From NCBI GenBank assembly GCA_963971305.1, contig OZ020307.1:56107702-56171701 (forward strand): a stretch of 64,000 bases of DNA, in the 5' to 3' direction. The DNA comes from Arcuatula senhousia. Lineage: Eukaryota > Mollusca > Bivalvia > Mytilida > Mytilidae. A program made the position numbers and the translations under genes. The notes under the pieces are model-generated. The model did not search any database and had not been told where the DNA came from. It saw only the letters and a program-made list of their open reading frames with translations. Within the stretch, counting starts at the first letter, position 1. Each line of letters begins with the position of its first letter. Below, in pieces: positions 12,411 to 23,117 of the stretch.

Positions 12411-13556
12411 AAACTTCTTGGACTTGCAAATCGATTCTACTGAATGTAACAACTAGCACTGGATTTATCTTCATGCTGTGGGAATGTCATTGTGTTAATT
12501 GACAATTATCACCGTTTTATATGAGCAGATAAATTATTTGTTGACAATACCCATTACTATTGTTAATTAGCTTTTATCATAATCAATCATTAAAAGTAGC
12601 TGTACCTTATAATAACAAAATAAAGAAGTACACTTCAGAGAGCATATGACCGGTTTTAAAAACTACATATAGCACTGGATCCCATTGAAGCTTTTGAGAA
12701 AGCTTCCTCAAGTAGTCTAACTAAACTTTAGGTTCAATGAGTACTTAAAATTGCAAAATCGAATAATATTTAACACGGATACACTTAATCTCAGTCATTT
12801 CAAATGAAATACAAATTAGAGCAGCCATTATTTGTCCCATTCAGTCTACTGAGCTATTTTATGCTAAAAGAGTTAAACCCTAAACGTTGATGATTAAGGG
12901 TTTTAACTTGCCTTATTTATACTAAAAATACCACAGCGAAGTGGTTTGGTAATCGCTCCGCTACGAAATTTCAAAGAGGTTCTATGATCTTTCCACTTCT
13001 TCTGACAAACGGTGTTAAGTCATCAACAGATTACAGCAATAAAAACTGTTTTGAATATAAATTACAGAAAAACGAAGAAAAATGTTGACAGTTTCTTGAA
13101 AGTTGGAAGGATAAAAAGGTGTCTAAGCTGTTAAAACCCTTCCCCCTTTCTTTAATGTTATACAAGCATTGGAAATTGTAGTGCATTAACATTTATATAC
13201 TTCATGTACTCATGAGTTCATGTACTGTCTATATACTTTACCGATAAACATTACTCAACAATGGGGGGGGGTATTTTTCAATTTGTAAAATAGCCATTCT
13301 TTTTTATTTTCATATAATCTCATAAAATCCCAATCTCCTACTTTACCATTTGTGCCTCATAACTGTGTCGTTTTTTACTACAACAGTGGAGACCAGTATT
13401 GTACCATAAAACCTGGGGTGGTGTTCTCAAAGCATTCCTATCTTTAGGACCCTTCCCAAGTCCGTCTTTAGAAGCTTCCTAAACAAAAATCATGTTCTTG
13501 AAGGTCTCTCAATTTGGGATACTCCGTAATTTTTCTCCAAACTTTAGGGCTTCATA
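12411..13556. other. No gene seen
   Basis: AT-rich non-coding sequence, including a poly-G run at 13265-13271. The stretch at 13424-13500 (GTTCTCAAAGCATTCC) loosely matches the reverse complement of the 67-bp repeat at 15301-15367. Confidence 0.45.
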
Positions 13557-13560
13557 TATG
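13557..13560. repeat. Target-site duplication TATG (left)
   Basis: TATG directly precedes the TGTTCCAGACCGTACG terminus and is matched by TATG at 14859-14862 directly after the opposite terminus. A 4-bp duplication is usual for Ginger-type cut-and-paste elements. Confidence 0.8.
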
Positions 13561-13650
13561 TGTTCCAGACCGTACGCGTACGGTCCGGACCATACGAGTA
13601 TTTTTTCAAAATACCTTTACGGTCGGACCGTACGCGTACGATCTGACTTG
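13561..13650. repeat. Left subterminal palindrome array of the Ginger-like element
   Basis: Overlapping copies of CGTACGGTCCGGACC, CGGACCGTACGCG and CATACGAGTAT form self-complementary blocks. They are separated by an AT-rich spacer (13600-13612). Orientation and sequence mirror the larger array at the other end. Confidence 0.75.
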
Positions 13651-13859
13651 CATTTCCTAAATGTATATTGAATAAAATATATCCTGCAAGAATGCATTAA
13701 TTTTATTATATTTTACTAGTATCTTTTTGGACATAATGAACACAATGTTTAACAGACTGTGTTTAAAAATCAATTGAGTATTGTGAAATAGAATTGAGTA
13801 CTTGAATAATACTAATCACTTACGTCAGTTGTAACAACTAAAACAAACAGACAGACAAT

Positions 13860-14554
13860 GAGACTGGAGAGGACTCACAGACAGAGACAGATGCGCAACC
13901 TGAATCGAGCTTTCAGGCGGATGGAGATGCTGAGACAGACGGTCAACCGACCCGGAAAAGACGCAGGACTGAAACCCCTGAACAATCTACGGACATGTAC
14001 GACGTGGCGGATTATAGACCAACGCAGGAGGAACTCGTTGCAATTGACGACTTCATCATACTGCATGACGTTATTGCTGAACCTACTGAAGTACTAGTGA
14101 CAATGTAACACCAGACGAAGGACATGTATCCACTCACGACAGAATTAGACAGATGCTAGACAAAAATAATAAAAAGTCTGTAGAAAGCACAATGAAAAAG
14201 TATAACAAGAAAGCATCAAAATCAAATGCAAAAATTGAAATTGGTAAGTTTGTAACACTCAGAATACCTGTAGTTGATAGGGCATCTGGAGATCTTCCAC
14301 GATTATTATGTAGGGTAGAAGAGATCTCACTTCACGCTGCTGCAAAACAAGCCAGTTTTTCACTTGCGACTAAAAGATGTAAGTGCAAGGGAACATGTCA
14401 AAGTAGAACCTGTAAATGTAAAAAGTCTGGCGATCCTTGTGGCAGTAAGTGTCACCCTGGACGTATGTGTGAAAATGTTCTGGTACAGGGCAATAAAACT
14501 TTTTTCTGTAGTAATTCTATTGAGTTAAAGGTGGTGGTGAACGTTCTGTTTTGA
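13860..14554 (+). pseudogene. Integrase/transposase C-terminal tail (KRBA2/Ginger-like), frameshifted
   Basis: Two frames overlap around 14085-14106. The first (13860-14105) encodes an acidic Glu/Thr/Gln-rich segment with a basic KRRR patch and ends at a stop at 14106. The second (from about 14096) continues with a segment ending RIRQMLDKN, then a Lys-rich linker, an IGKFVTLRIPVVDRASGD block and ISLHAAAKQ, and a Cys-rich motif with spacing CxCx3Cx4CxCx6Cx3Cx5C (14376-14475). That order (VDR block, Cys-rich tail) is known from the C terminus of KRBA2/SCAND3-type integrases. One small indel separates the frames and the DDE core is missing, so this is a broken remnant. The original start is not visible. 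Confidence 0.7.
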
Positions 14555-14689
14555 CAACTTTACTTTGCATTCGTAAACTTATACAATTGTAATGCAACAC
14601 ATTGTAAATTACAATATTTTTGAGTTTGAAAATACAATATGTTTTCATAATTTTATATGAAGAAATGCCAACTTTAAGAAATACCTATA

Positions 14690-14858
14690 TGGTCTGAATA
14701 CTCGTATGGTCCAGCTCGTTTTAGACCATACGGGTATACTTGTACGGTCGGACCGTACACGTACGGTCGGACCGTACACGTACGGTCGGACCGTATAGGT
14801 ATACTCGTACGGTCCGGACCATACGCGTACGGTCTGAATACCTGTACGGTCTGGAACA
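14690..14858. repeat. Right subterminal palindrome array of the Ginger-like element
   Basis: Repeated GTACGGTCGGACCGTACAC units (at 14733-14795) followed by GTACGGTCCGGACCATACGC and the terminal GTACGGTCTGGAACA. Antisense frames here are Tyr/Arg/Thr repeats produced by the array and are not genes. Confidence 0.8.
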
Positions 14859-14862
14859 TATG
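14859..14862. repeat. Target-site duplication TATG (right)
   Basis: Matches 13557-13560 and fixes the right boundary of the Ginger-like element. Confidence 0.8.
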
Positions 14863-15300
14863 CACACAAAATTCAAGCTTTTATAACAAATAGCTATTTA
14901 TAAATTGTCTCAATTTTACTTTTTATCATTATTACATATACAAGTATTTTATTTTAAGACTTAGGACATTCCAAACGTGTTCCAACCCAATATATAATCT
15001 GAATTATTAATTTCTGAAAACGAATTTAGCTGAAATGATGTTATACTTATGCAAGAAACACAAATATATTGGCTGGAATAGATTTTGAAGGATTTATATT
15101 ATTGAAAAAAAAATATGAGAAATGTTAAAAGTATACGGCGCAAATGATAATAATATATGATCTTATATAAGTATAATTTCTTCATTAACTTGTAATTTTT
15201 CCTTCATATATTCAGTTTTAATTGCTAAACAAAAACAAACACAAGTAATCATCGATTATTAATTGAACTATACACATGTAGTGGTGTTTTCACCTGCCGT
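14863..15300. other. No gene seen
   Basis: AT-rich, no frames, no repeat ends recognised. Confidence 0.45.
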
Positions 15301-15367
15301 TTAAATAGAATAAAAAATATATTTAGGAGTGCCTAAGTTAAGAAGTAACTGGGAATGCTTCGAGAAC
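15301..15367. repeat. 67-bp direct repeat, left copy
   Basis: TTAAATAGAATAAAAAATAT...GGGAATGCTTCGAGAAC. It recurs at 15764-15829 with two or three changes, and the pair brackets 396 bases that contain a mobile repeat (15387-15727). It is too long for an ordinary target duplication. Confidence 0.8.
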
Positions 15368-15386
15368 ACCCCTAAGTATATCTTTA

Positions 15387-15727
15387 TCTAGCACTGCTGG
15401 TGGAATTTTAATTCCCCGAGGTTAGCCCGCTCCGGCACCAACACTTTTGAGTTGGAGAAAACATCAAAGCTTTAAATTATCTGTCTAAATTTCAAAATTG
15501 TCTAAACCCTAAGGTTCCTCCTACCCCAGACATAGGTTGATTATCTTAGTAATTATTTGGTTCCCCAGTTTGGTATTTTTGGTTTTATTGTTCTATGCTC
15601 TTCATATTCATATAGTGTTTGGCATTTTCAATATTTTTGGTAGAGCGCCTCTGATGAGTCTTGAATAGACGAAACGTGCGTCAGGCGTAGCAAAATTTAT
15701 TGTCTGGAACTTTGTTGTCATTTGTAG
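15387..15727. mobile_element. ACGCGCGTTTCGTC-family element with TTA duplication
   Basis: Starts TCTAGCACTGCTGGTGG and ends TTGTTGTCATTTGTAG, with TTA on both sides (15384-15386, 15728-15730). At 17099-17119 the same flank occurs without the insert (TATCTTTAGTGTTTGCAT), an apparent empty paralogous site. Reverse-orientation relatives are at 47425-47650, 49403-50177, 59095-59158 and 60472-60535. Non-coding, about 341 bp. The transposition mechanism is unclear. Confidence 0.7.
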
Positions 15728-15763
15728 TTAGTGTTTGCATAGGAACCCTTCTTATGGCATTTC

Positions 15764-15829
15764 TTAAATAGAATAAAAATATATTTAGGAGTGCCTAAGT
15801 TAAGAAGTTACTGGGAATGCTTCGAGAAC
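15764..15829. repeat. 67-bp direct repeat, right copy
   Basis: Second copy of 15301-15367. Confidence 0.8.
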
Positions 15830-15849
15830 TACCTATATGACAAGTCTAA

Positions 15850-16280
15850 AATAAACAAGAAAAAAAAACTGTGAGAAACAGCTCGCTAATGAATAACCCC
15901 GCCCCTAAAACAGAAGACTTTTAATATTATAAGAGGTCACGGCAAATTGACATTATGTCACAGCGAAAGTTTATTAAAAAATCCATTCAGGGGCTAAGGA
16001 GGAGTTGCGGATAAGAAATGGGTACACTTTTAAGTCAGACAGACAGGTCCATGTTTTGCTATGGGAAGCCAAAATAATACGGATTAAATTTTTTGAATAC
16101 GTAGAAGGTGCACATCTACATTATGTCAGAAACATGAGAGTTTCATGAAAATTATTCAAGGAGTTTAGGAGGTGTTGATGATAAAGATTGGTACCCAGAG
16201 ATGTAATTGAAGGACGGACGGACACACGGACGGACACTCCTATCACTTTATACCCCGACTTTTCAAGCAGGGATATCAAA
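15850..16280 (+). repeat. Tandem-core element fragment with GGACGGAC microsatellite
   Basis: Two diverged units (AACATTATGTCA-type at 15950 and 16120, each followed by TTTCATGAAAAT/AGGAGT phrases) end in a GGACGGACGG-ACACACGGACGGAC run at 16211-16240 and a TATACCCCGACTTTTCAAGC end. This is the core-plus-tetranucleotide-plus-end plan of the hairpin-ended elements in this window. The left terminus is not resolved. Confidence 0.55.
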
Positions 16281-16669
16281 GGATGCTCGAAATCGAATTA
16301 AGCGTAAATTAAATAAGTCAAGAAATGTACCTTTAACATGTATGGGCAAGGCAAACAACATACAGGAAAAAGTGAACTCAACAACTAAAAACAAACAACA
16401 ACTAGAAAAAAAATCTCAATGGAAAACAGCTTGCATATAGTTTAAGCTGATTTTTCATCTTTGCTTTGCCCCCTTCTTACTTCTTTTCGAACGCCAATCA
16501 TCTCTTTAAAGTTCACATTATTTAAAAAATTGTGTATGTATGTGGTGCTTTTTTTCTCTGATAGTCTCATTCGGGATTGTGCTTCCTGAATATAATAGAA
16601 TTAGAAAATAGAGTTTCTCTACATCTAATGCAATGCGTTAAAAGGGTTAGCTACAAAGCAAATTGCAAC

Positions 16670-17095
16670 GTTTATTCATCGTAGTATACGCGACGTTGAA
16701 ATTGTCGACATTGTTTCAACGTCGATAACTTAACCTATTCTCAACGTTGAAACTTGCAACCTGATTTCAACGTGGATTCAATGTGTAAAAATGGTATGTT
16801 TTATGCATCAACGTTGATTCAACTTCGAGAGTTAAACCTATGTAAACGTTGAATCTGTCAACTTTATTTCAACGTGGAATCAACGTGTTGAAATGTAACG
16901 TTTTAATCATCAACGTTGATTCAACGTCGATAGTTTAACCTATGTAAACGTTGAAACTGTCAACTTCTTTTCAACGTGGAATCGATGTGTTGAGATGTAA
17001 CGTTTACATTATCAACGTTGTTTCAACGTTTAAAATAGGTTGACCGACGTTGCAACTATTTTCAACGTTGAAACAACGTTGAGTGCCCGCTGTGC
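16670..17095. repeat. CAACGTTG palindromic tandem array (about 102-bp units)
   Basis: At least three units of about 102 bases carry TCAACGTTGATTCAACGTCG, ACCTATGTAAACGTTGAA and TTTCAACGTGGAATC. The core ACGTTGAA/TTCAACGT palindrome occurs more than a dozen times. The right end, TTTCAACGTTGAAACAACG and then TTGAGTGCCCGCTG, resembles the border of a repeat that is widespread in marine invertebrates (recollection, not searched). Non-coding. Confidence 0.75.
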
Positions 17096-17109
17096 TGAGT
17101 ATATCTTTA

Positions 17110-17770
17110 GTGTTTGCATAAGTACCCCCACCCCTTGTTTCAAACTTTGACATTTGAAAATGCCATTACCTATAACTAGAAATAAAAAGGGTCCGGAAAC
17201 TATTTCGGAATAGTACGTTATATTTAGTGTAAAATTTCTATTACGCAATTTTTAAGTAATAATCTTTACGGTGTGAAAATGTCACGGTCTAAATCGTCAA
17301 TTTTAAAAGCTTTATATGTTCAGGATTATATTTGCCTGCCCATTACTATTGTTAATTGGCATTTATTTGAACTTATCATTAGGAGTAACTTCCTGTCCAA
17401 TTATTTGTCTGGTGGAATGTAATAAATGTTATGCAATCCATTATAAAAGTGCGAAGTTCTTAGGATTCACAAGAAGTACATTGTACACATAAAATTAAGG
17501 GCAATAAGCGCTGGTGATCGTCTTCGCCTTTGTTCTTGAAAACTTGAGTTTGATCGAGGCTAATACTATTTTCAGATAAATTTGTTTTAATAGTTTATGA
17601 AAATTATGCTTAATGAATGTCTTTTTTCAATTAAACGTACAGGTCAACAAGCTTCTTTTTAACATAATGGCGTTTCCGTTTTTTACTTTTTTACAAAGAT
17701 TAGTTTTGGAAAATTCCCCTGAGCCAATACAATTAAAACGATGAAAACTCAATATGCAGAGATGGGCAAA
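17110..17770. other. No gene seen
   Basis: AT-rich. Starts with the TATCTTTAGTGTTTGCAT empty site. An antisense frame of about 91 codons (17627-17902) overlaps the end of the next repeat element and has no domain. Not called. Confidence 0.45.
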
Positions 17771-18770
17771 AGCCGAGTTGCAGCATTTTACTAACCAAAA
17801 CATAAAATCATAAGTTGGTTCAGGCATTACATGCCAATTTAATACTACGAAATCTTTTAGCGTTATTGTCAAGAAGTCACCTTTTGAGAAATCTACTAAC
17901 ATATTTTGATGACCTAAATCTTGAGTGAAAATTCCCCAAAATCAGCAGGGTTCCTTCTCTTATGGTTAATTATATCGCAATGTTTCTTAAAATTGGTTGA
18001 AAACCCCTAAGTTTCTTAAAATTGGTTGAAAACATTTTTGAGTAATTGTCTAGAAACCAATTTTTTCTAGACATTTTCTTTTATTTTCTGCCTCTGTGAC
18101 CTTAAATTTTAACAGATTTACCCAAAAGTCAATAGAGTTTCTCCTCTGATTGAATGTAAAAATATCCTAATTCTTTTTATAAAATCAATCGACAACTTTT
18201 GGAGTTATGGTCCGAAAACCACTGATTCAGGAAATTTTGTAACGTTTTTCTGGTGCTGTGAACTTGACTTTGAACTGATTTTCTTTTAAATGAATAGTGT
18301 TCCTTCTCTTATGGTAGTTAACATTATCCTAAAGTTTCATTAAAGACAGTGGACAAATTTTCGACTTATGGTACGGAAACCATTATTTCAAGAAATTTTC
18401 TGTTTTTCTGTCCAGTGACCTTGACTTTGAAGGGATTTACCCTAAAATCAATAGGGTTCCTCTTCTGATGGTATGTAACAATATACTAAAGTTTCATAAA
18501 TATCGATTTACAACTTATTGATTTATGTCCAGAACCAACTAATTCAAGAAATTTTCTAACGTTTTTCTGGGACTTGACCTTGAACAGATTTAATCCAAAA
18601 TCAATAGGATTCTTCCTCATATGGTATGTAACAATATCCTAAATTTTCATAAAAATCGGCTCGCAACTTTATGAGATCTGGTTCGTAAACCAATTGTTGA
18701 CGCCTGCCCGCCCGCCATGAGAATAACAATGGTCAACAATACCCGAGTTTAACTTCGTTGCAACTCGGCT
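17771..18770. mobile_element. Hairpin-ended tandem-core element (AGCCGAGTTGCA ends)
   Basis: The left end AGCCGAGTTGCA (17771-17782) is exactly complementary to the right end TGCAACTCGGCT (18759-18770). The right end folds on itself (CCGAGTT...AACTCGG). The core holds five or six diverged units of about 120 bases with recurring phrases (CCAAAATCAATAGGGTTCC, TGGTATGTAACAATAT, AAGAAATTTTCT-ACGTTTTTCTGG, TTGAC-TTGAA). A GCCTGCCCGCCCGCC patch precedes the right hairpin. This is a non-autonomous element of the helentron-associated or pearl/CvE style known from bivalves. No coding capacity. Confidence 0.65.
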
Positions 18771-18928
18771 CAAAGTGTTCTGTTAAATAAATGTTGCTGA
18801 GAAAATTTTAAAAATGTTATTACTTTTAATCAAAGTAATAAAATTCTGCAGTCTTTATTTTGTTCTATTATGTTTAATATATCAGTCACGCAATGTTGCT
18901 TAAAACATCATCCTGTATGTGTGCTCTA

Positions 18929-19457
18929 CATCTGAAAAAAAGTTAAGCACCCCGTGATTTTTTAAAAATCATACATTTTCAAAACACGTTTTAACCATTA
19001 TTTAACTGTTAGTCTTAAAAACAGACAAAAAGACAATTTTTATTTTCATAACATGAAAGGGCAAGAACGATGGCTTTTGTACATAAACATTGTCTTCGAA
19101 AAGGATGGTCGCCTGAAGCTCAAAACTGTTATTAAACTGTCAAATTGCACTTGAAAATATACATCATAATCAAAAGATTGATACTGTATCGTCAAAGAGT
19201 CCATTTCGAGTATGTCCACCTTTAGCAGGAATGACTGCTGGAATCCTTGCTTTCATACTGCCAGTTTGGTGTCGTGTTTCCTTGAGAGTAATCATCAGGT
19301 TTTCAAAGCAAAAATGTACTTTTAACAGAACGCTCACATTCTTTAAATCATATATCAATGAAGAATATATAACTGACCAAAATCATGAAATTTTAAAATT
19401 ATTTCAAATCATCGAAAAGCACAAAAAGTCGAGGGGTGCTTAACTTTTTTCCATGTG
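18929..19457 (-). mobile_element. Tc1/mariner-like MITE or deletion derivative
   Basis: The inverted ends CATCTGAAAAAAAGTTAAGC and GCTTAACTTTTTTCCATGTG (about 25 bp with mismatches, then ACCCC) are flanked by TA on both sides (18927-18928, 19458-19459), as expected for Tc1/mariner insertion. On the minus strand at 19170-19358 a frame contains SMKARIPAVIPAKGGHT. The 'AxxxAxGGHT' pattern is typical of the last residues of Tc1-type transposases. In that group the protein usually stops two residues later, whereas here the frame runs on. Everything upstream of the tail is missing, so this is a 529-bp inactive copy. Confidence 0.65.
19170..19358 (-). pseudogene. Tc1-type transposase C-terminal remnant
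   Basis: Only the tail ending near AKGGHTRN is recognisable. The catalytic DDE/DDD region is absent and the flanking frames are closed. It lies inside the TA-flanked element at 18929-19457. The identification rests on one short motif. Confidence 0.45.
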
Positions 19458-19760
19458 TACATATTCAAAACATTCCTATTTCTGTATAGAAAATTTCAAA
19501 CAAATTTCCGAAAATTATGTCCCGTAAACACGAAAAGAAACAAGTTTTGTTCTCTATTAGTTCTGTAAATGGTGAAAATGAAAAATTAAATGTGTTGGAA
19601 TTTAGTCTGAAGTAAAAAAAAATAAATTAAAACAGTATACAAATTAGCAAAATGCAGAAGATGTTGATTGCCTTTGGCTCCATCCACACATCCCTGCCAG
19701 TGTTAGCTTGTCATGTACTGTTAATCAATATTTCTAAGTATAAACAACAGAATTACCATT
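19458..19760. other. No gene seen
   Basis: AT-rich, no repeat ends or frames of note. Confidence 0.45.
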
Positions 19761-20042
19761 TAGGGACAGACCATTTAGCTTGAAGGGGGGCCTTGGCTTT
19801 TGTTTTGATCAGAATTTTTTTTCTGCGCAGAGCCCGGACAAAATATTTATTTTTCGAAGGCGTCGGGACAGAGCATTTTTGTTTTCATTATCAGCATTAT
19901 TTTTTAAAGCAGAAATCCTTCTTCAGAATATTCTTTTTTCTTACCCTCAGCTGGCAAAATATTGTTTTCATCAAAAATAATTTTCAAAATATTTTTTAGG
20001 CAAAAACCAAGGCCCCCCTTCAAGTTAAATGGTCGGTCCCTT
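19761..20042. mobile_element. GGGAC-type MITE
   Basis: The left end TAGGGACAGACCATTTAGCT, then TGAAGGGGGGCCTTGG, is mirrored by the right end CCAAGGCCCCCCTTCAAG, then TTAAATGGTCGGTCCCTTA. This gives arms of about 40 bp. The interior contains the CAGAATTTTTTTTC...ATTATCAGCATTATTTT and GAAATCCTTCTTCAGAATATT blocks common to the family. Overlapping frames are shadows of the inverted repeat. Best-preserved copy in the window. Confidence 0.8.
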
Positions 20043-20044
20043 AA

Positions 20045-20811
20045 GTTAATGTCAGAACCATTAGGAAGTAAAGAGTAAAATTTCACATGGTTGTCAAATT
20101 TTCATTTCACAGAAGTATGAATACAAAACCAGGGGAAACCTGACAAAGTGTTATCACATCATTAAAATTCAAAAACATGCAGCATAAAGTTTGTCCTAAA
20201 AACAAGAGTAATATACTCAAAAAGAGAATTATTTTTTATTCTAGCCTCCCGTAGCATTTGATGCATCTGAAATAAATCAAAAGGATAAACCATACGGTCA
20301 TTTATTAATGGTACTCTTAAGATAATGTATCATTGAGCAGATCTATCAATAATGTTTTGTTTTATTCATACTTATTATTTCAGAAAATACGAACAAAACT
20401 ATACATGTAGTAATTTTAGAAAGCACGGAAACGTGAGCAAATCAGCACAATCACCTCAAAAGACTTTAAAGCACTTAAAACATGCTCTTGTATTCATTCC
20501 TTATTGATTAGACACCTACCGTTTAAATGTTTGGAAGCCTTATCAACTTAAATAAACAAGTCCTGGAACAGTTTATGGAATACAAAGCGTAAACATCACT
20601 ACACGCTTTAGGTGACAATTTGAACAAGATAACTTAAATATAAATTAGATATTGCTTCACAAAATAATTAGAATTGCAAATTAACTTTTGATATTTTAAC
20701 ATGGTAGAAAGATGTAACTGGTCCATTTCAAATGCAGTTATTACTGTAGTAATTTAAGCTGGTGCTAGAAATAAACGAAATATATCTGTCTAATTTTGTT
20801 TAACCTGTTCT
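20045..20811. other. No gene seen
   Basis: AT-rich flank of the large tandem unit. Nothing recognisable apart from an ACATGTAG word at 20405. Confidence 0.45.
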
Positions 20812-21732
20812 ATTAGAGATAATCGGACAAGAGCCGTATCGTGAGTAATGTTGACATAAAGCCGTTTACCTGTTACGTTCTAATGTAAAGTAGTCGGTCA
20901 CAAATTCTTGTTATCTCCCTTTTAATTACAATACCTTATATGGCTAACCTGTGAACACTGCTCACGAAAAGATTTTTTTTTCAAACTTGAATCAATGTAT
21001 CATAGAAGGAAGAAAAAGGGGGAGGGCCCAAGCAACTATTTTGTTTTCGGTTTATACTTTTAGTAATTTCGGAGTTTTCCCAGAACATTGAACTTTTTCA
21101 ACTTTTTGATCAAAACTTGATCATCCGTTAACATCTCCGACCCCATCTGTTAAACTTGGTGTGGGGTAATAATGTGCAGTAAAAAAAACAAAGCATATTG
21201 TCCGCCCTCGAAGATTCATCATTTTATTACCTACAAGTAAAAATCTTACCAAAGCAATTTTTCGTCGATCGGCATCCAATCCGAATTCCGTCGATGTTTT
21301 GTATCCCTATTTTACACGTTCAAATAAAAATTCAGTTCAGACCACAATTTCATGTCAAATATTTTAATATATTTAAAGTTTCTGCTGTGGCAGATCCAGA
21401 GACAGGATGTTCCAGGGTGGTCTTTTGAAAATTTTGTAATATTTTCGTGCAGTTTTAGGCAAAAATGGCCTGGAACCTTCTTTAGAAGACAATAAAATTC
21501 CTGTACCATTTCAGGACCATTGCAATCTTCAATTTCTGTGGTATTTTTACCTTGTTTCGTCTTTTCTCTTGGACAATGAGATTGATCCTCCAAGCTCGAT
21601 AATTTTGCTATTACCTTTATTCATCTATCAAAGATTCATTAGATGCGATTTATCCAAAAGATTGACCATACCAATCATTAAAATCAATGTAACCCCAATA
21701 CAAATATATGCCGCACTTGGACTATTAAAAAA

Positions 21733-21951
21733 AAACCGACCATTTAACTTGAAAGGGGGGATTGGTTTTTCCCCAAAAAATATTTTGGAAATCATTTTTG
21801 ATAGACAGCAGAGGGTAAGAAATAAGAAAAAAATATTCTGAAGAAGGATTTCAGCTACATAAAATAATGCAGATAATGAAAAAAAAAGGTTGCGATGCCT
21901 TCAAAAAATAATTTTTTAAAAATTCTTTAAAGTTAAATGGCCTGTCCCTTA
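21733..21951. mobile_element. GGGAC-type MITE inside copy A
   Basis: ACCGACCATTTAACTTGAAA at the left and AAGTTAAATGGCCTGTCCCT at the right, with the usual GATAGACAGCAGAGGGTAAG interior. The left terminal GGGAC is eroded into an A-run. It is shared with copy B (26400-26619), so insertion predates the duplication. Confidence 0.7.
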
Positions 21952-22122
21952 TGTCTGGGGTGGTAAGAACCTTAGCATTTTCACAATTTTGAAACTTAAA
22001 CGGAGAATTTCATTGCTTTGATGTGTTTATTAACAATCTAGGTATTGATGCCGAAGAGATTGAAAATACCAACCATGCACTAGATACGAACATGAAAAGC
22101 AAAGATTTTAAAAACAATATAT

Positions 22123-22881
22123 GTCGAGCAAGAACCCAATTTAGACCCAAGATCGGCCAATAACATCAGAGAATTTGGAATTTTAACGGATAATTCTAAT
22201 TCCATTGCTTTGGTGTGTATGACATCAGGGTTTTTTGCCACTCAAAGAAATTTTAACTTTCTTTTAGAAAGAAACTTAAGTTTATTTTAACATATACCTC
22301 AAATATGCATTTACATGGTCAGCTTCAGCTAATTAATGGATTTACTTACGCCCGCTTTAGATTTGATAATTTTAATTTGTATTCATAATAAATGATCACC
22401 AACTGAAAAAAAAACTAGGGGTCGATTTTAAAAAATAAGTATCAACTTCCACTATGGTTTGTTTTGGATGAATTGCTCTTCTGCATATACATGAAGGTCA
22501 AAAATCGGGTAAACACACGGATTCTCACATAAAATACCAAAGAAGATCTCAACGAGATTTTCATATGCAAGCAACTAGACCCCAATTAAATTTTTTTGGC
22601 GAAAATGGCGACAACCCATGTAAGTTTTCGAGTTACATGTAGATCTATATTTTCCAATATCTTACATGTCCACATTTAAACCTTTTGAAAGGGTTCCTAT
22701 GAATTCCAACTACAGTTGTATTTTATCTCAACTGCCTGACTGTCTGAATTGTCCATTGTAACGGAGTGTGGAATTTTGTGTTCGTACACTACGGCAAGTT
22801 AATAACATTTAGGTTAAAGTTATTTTCTATAGAGCATGTATAATAAAAAAATTATCATGAAACTTTATTTATATTTGCATA
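22123..22881. other. Segment present only in copy A
   Basis: About 758 bases lie between the AAAGATTTTAAAAACAATAT and ACTTGTATATATAGAGACAG blocks. In copy B these two blocks are directly joined at 26787/26788. No gene is visible here. It is either an insertion into A after duplication or a deletion from B. Confidence 0.7.
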
Positions 22882-23117
22882 CTTGTATATATAGAGACAG
22901 ATTTATGATGCAATGAAAAACCAAAATATTATACTCCTGAGAAAAAAAACTTTATAATACGAGTGCACGAAGATCGCAGAATAAGGGACATGGTGCGATG
23001 ATACGGGGCGAATAGGGTGGTCGACATGTCTTTGGATATATTCTTACTTACAACTATCAGACAATAAATGGTATAATTCTAATACTACAGTAACGAAACG
23101 GAGCAGTCGCACACGAT

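Larger units (their letters stand above)
13561..14858 (+). mobile_element. Ginger-like DNA transposon, deletion derivative (1298 bp)
   Basis: The ends are inverted: TGTTCCAGACCGTAC on the left and GTACGGTCTGGAACA on the right, flanked by TATG on both sides. Just inside each end are stacked palindromic decamers (GTACGGTCCG/CGGACCGTAC variants): about five on the left (13567-13645) and more than ten on the right (14690-14855). They are likely transposase-binding arrays. The interior holds only the C-terminal tail of an integrase-type transposase (13860-14554), and the catalytic DDE core is absent. TGT...ACA ends, 4-bp duplication and the Cys-rich tail together point to the Ginger/KRBA2 lineage of integrase-bearing elements (family knowledge). 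I infer a non-autonomous, internally deleted copy. Confidence 0.75.

Noticed and set aside
14645..14869. Antisense Tyr/Arg/Thr-repeat frames
   Set aside because: They are translations of the palindromic decamer array of the Ginger-like element.
21312..21593. Antisense frame (about 93 codons) present in both large tandem units
   Set aside because: Between copies A and B it has indels and amino-acid-changing differences, and no domain. It may be a fossil exon, but there is not enough to call it.
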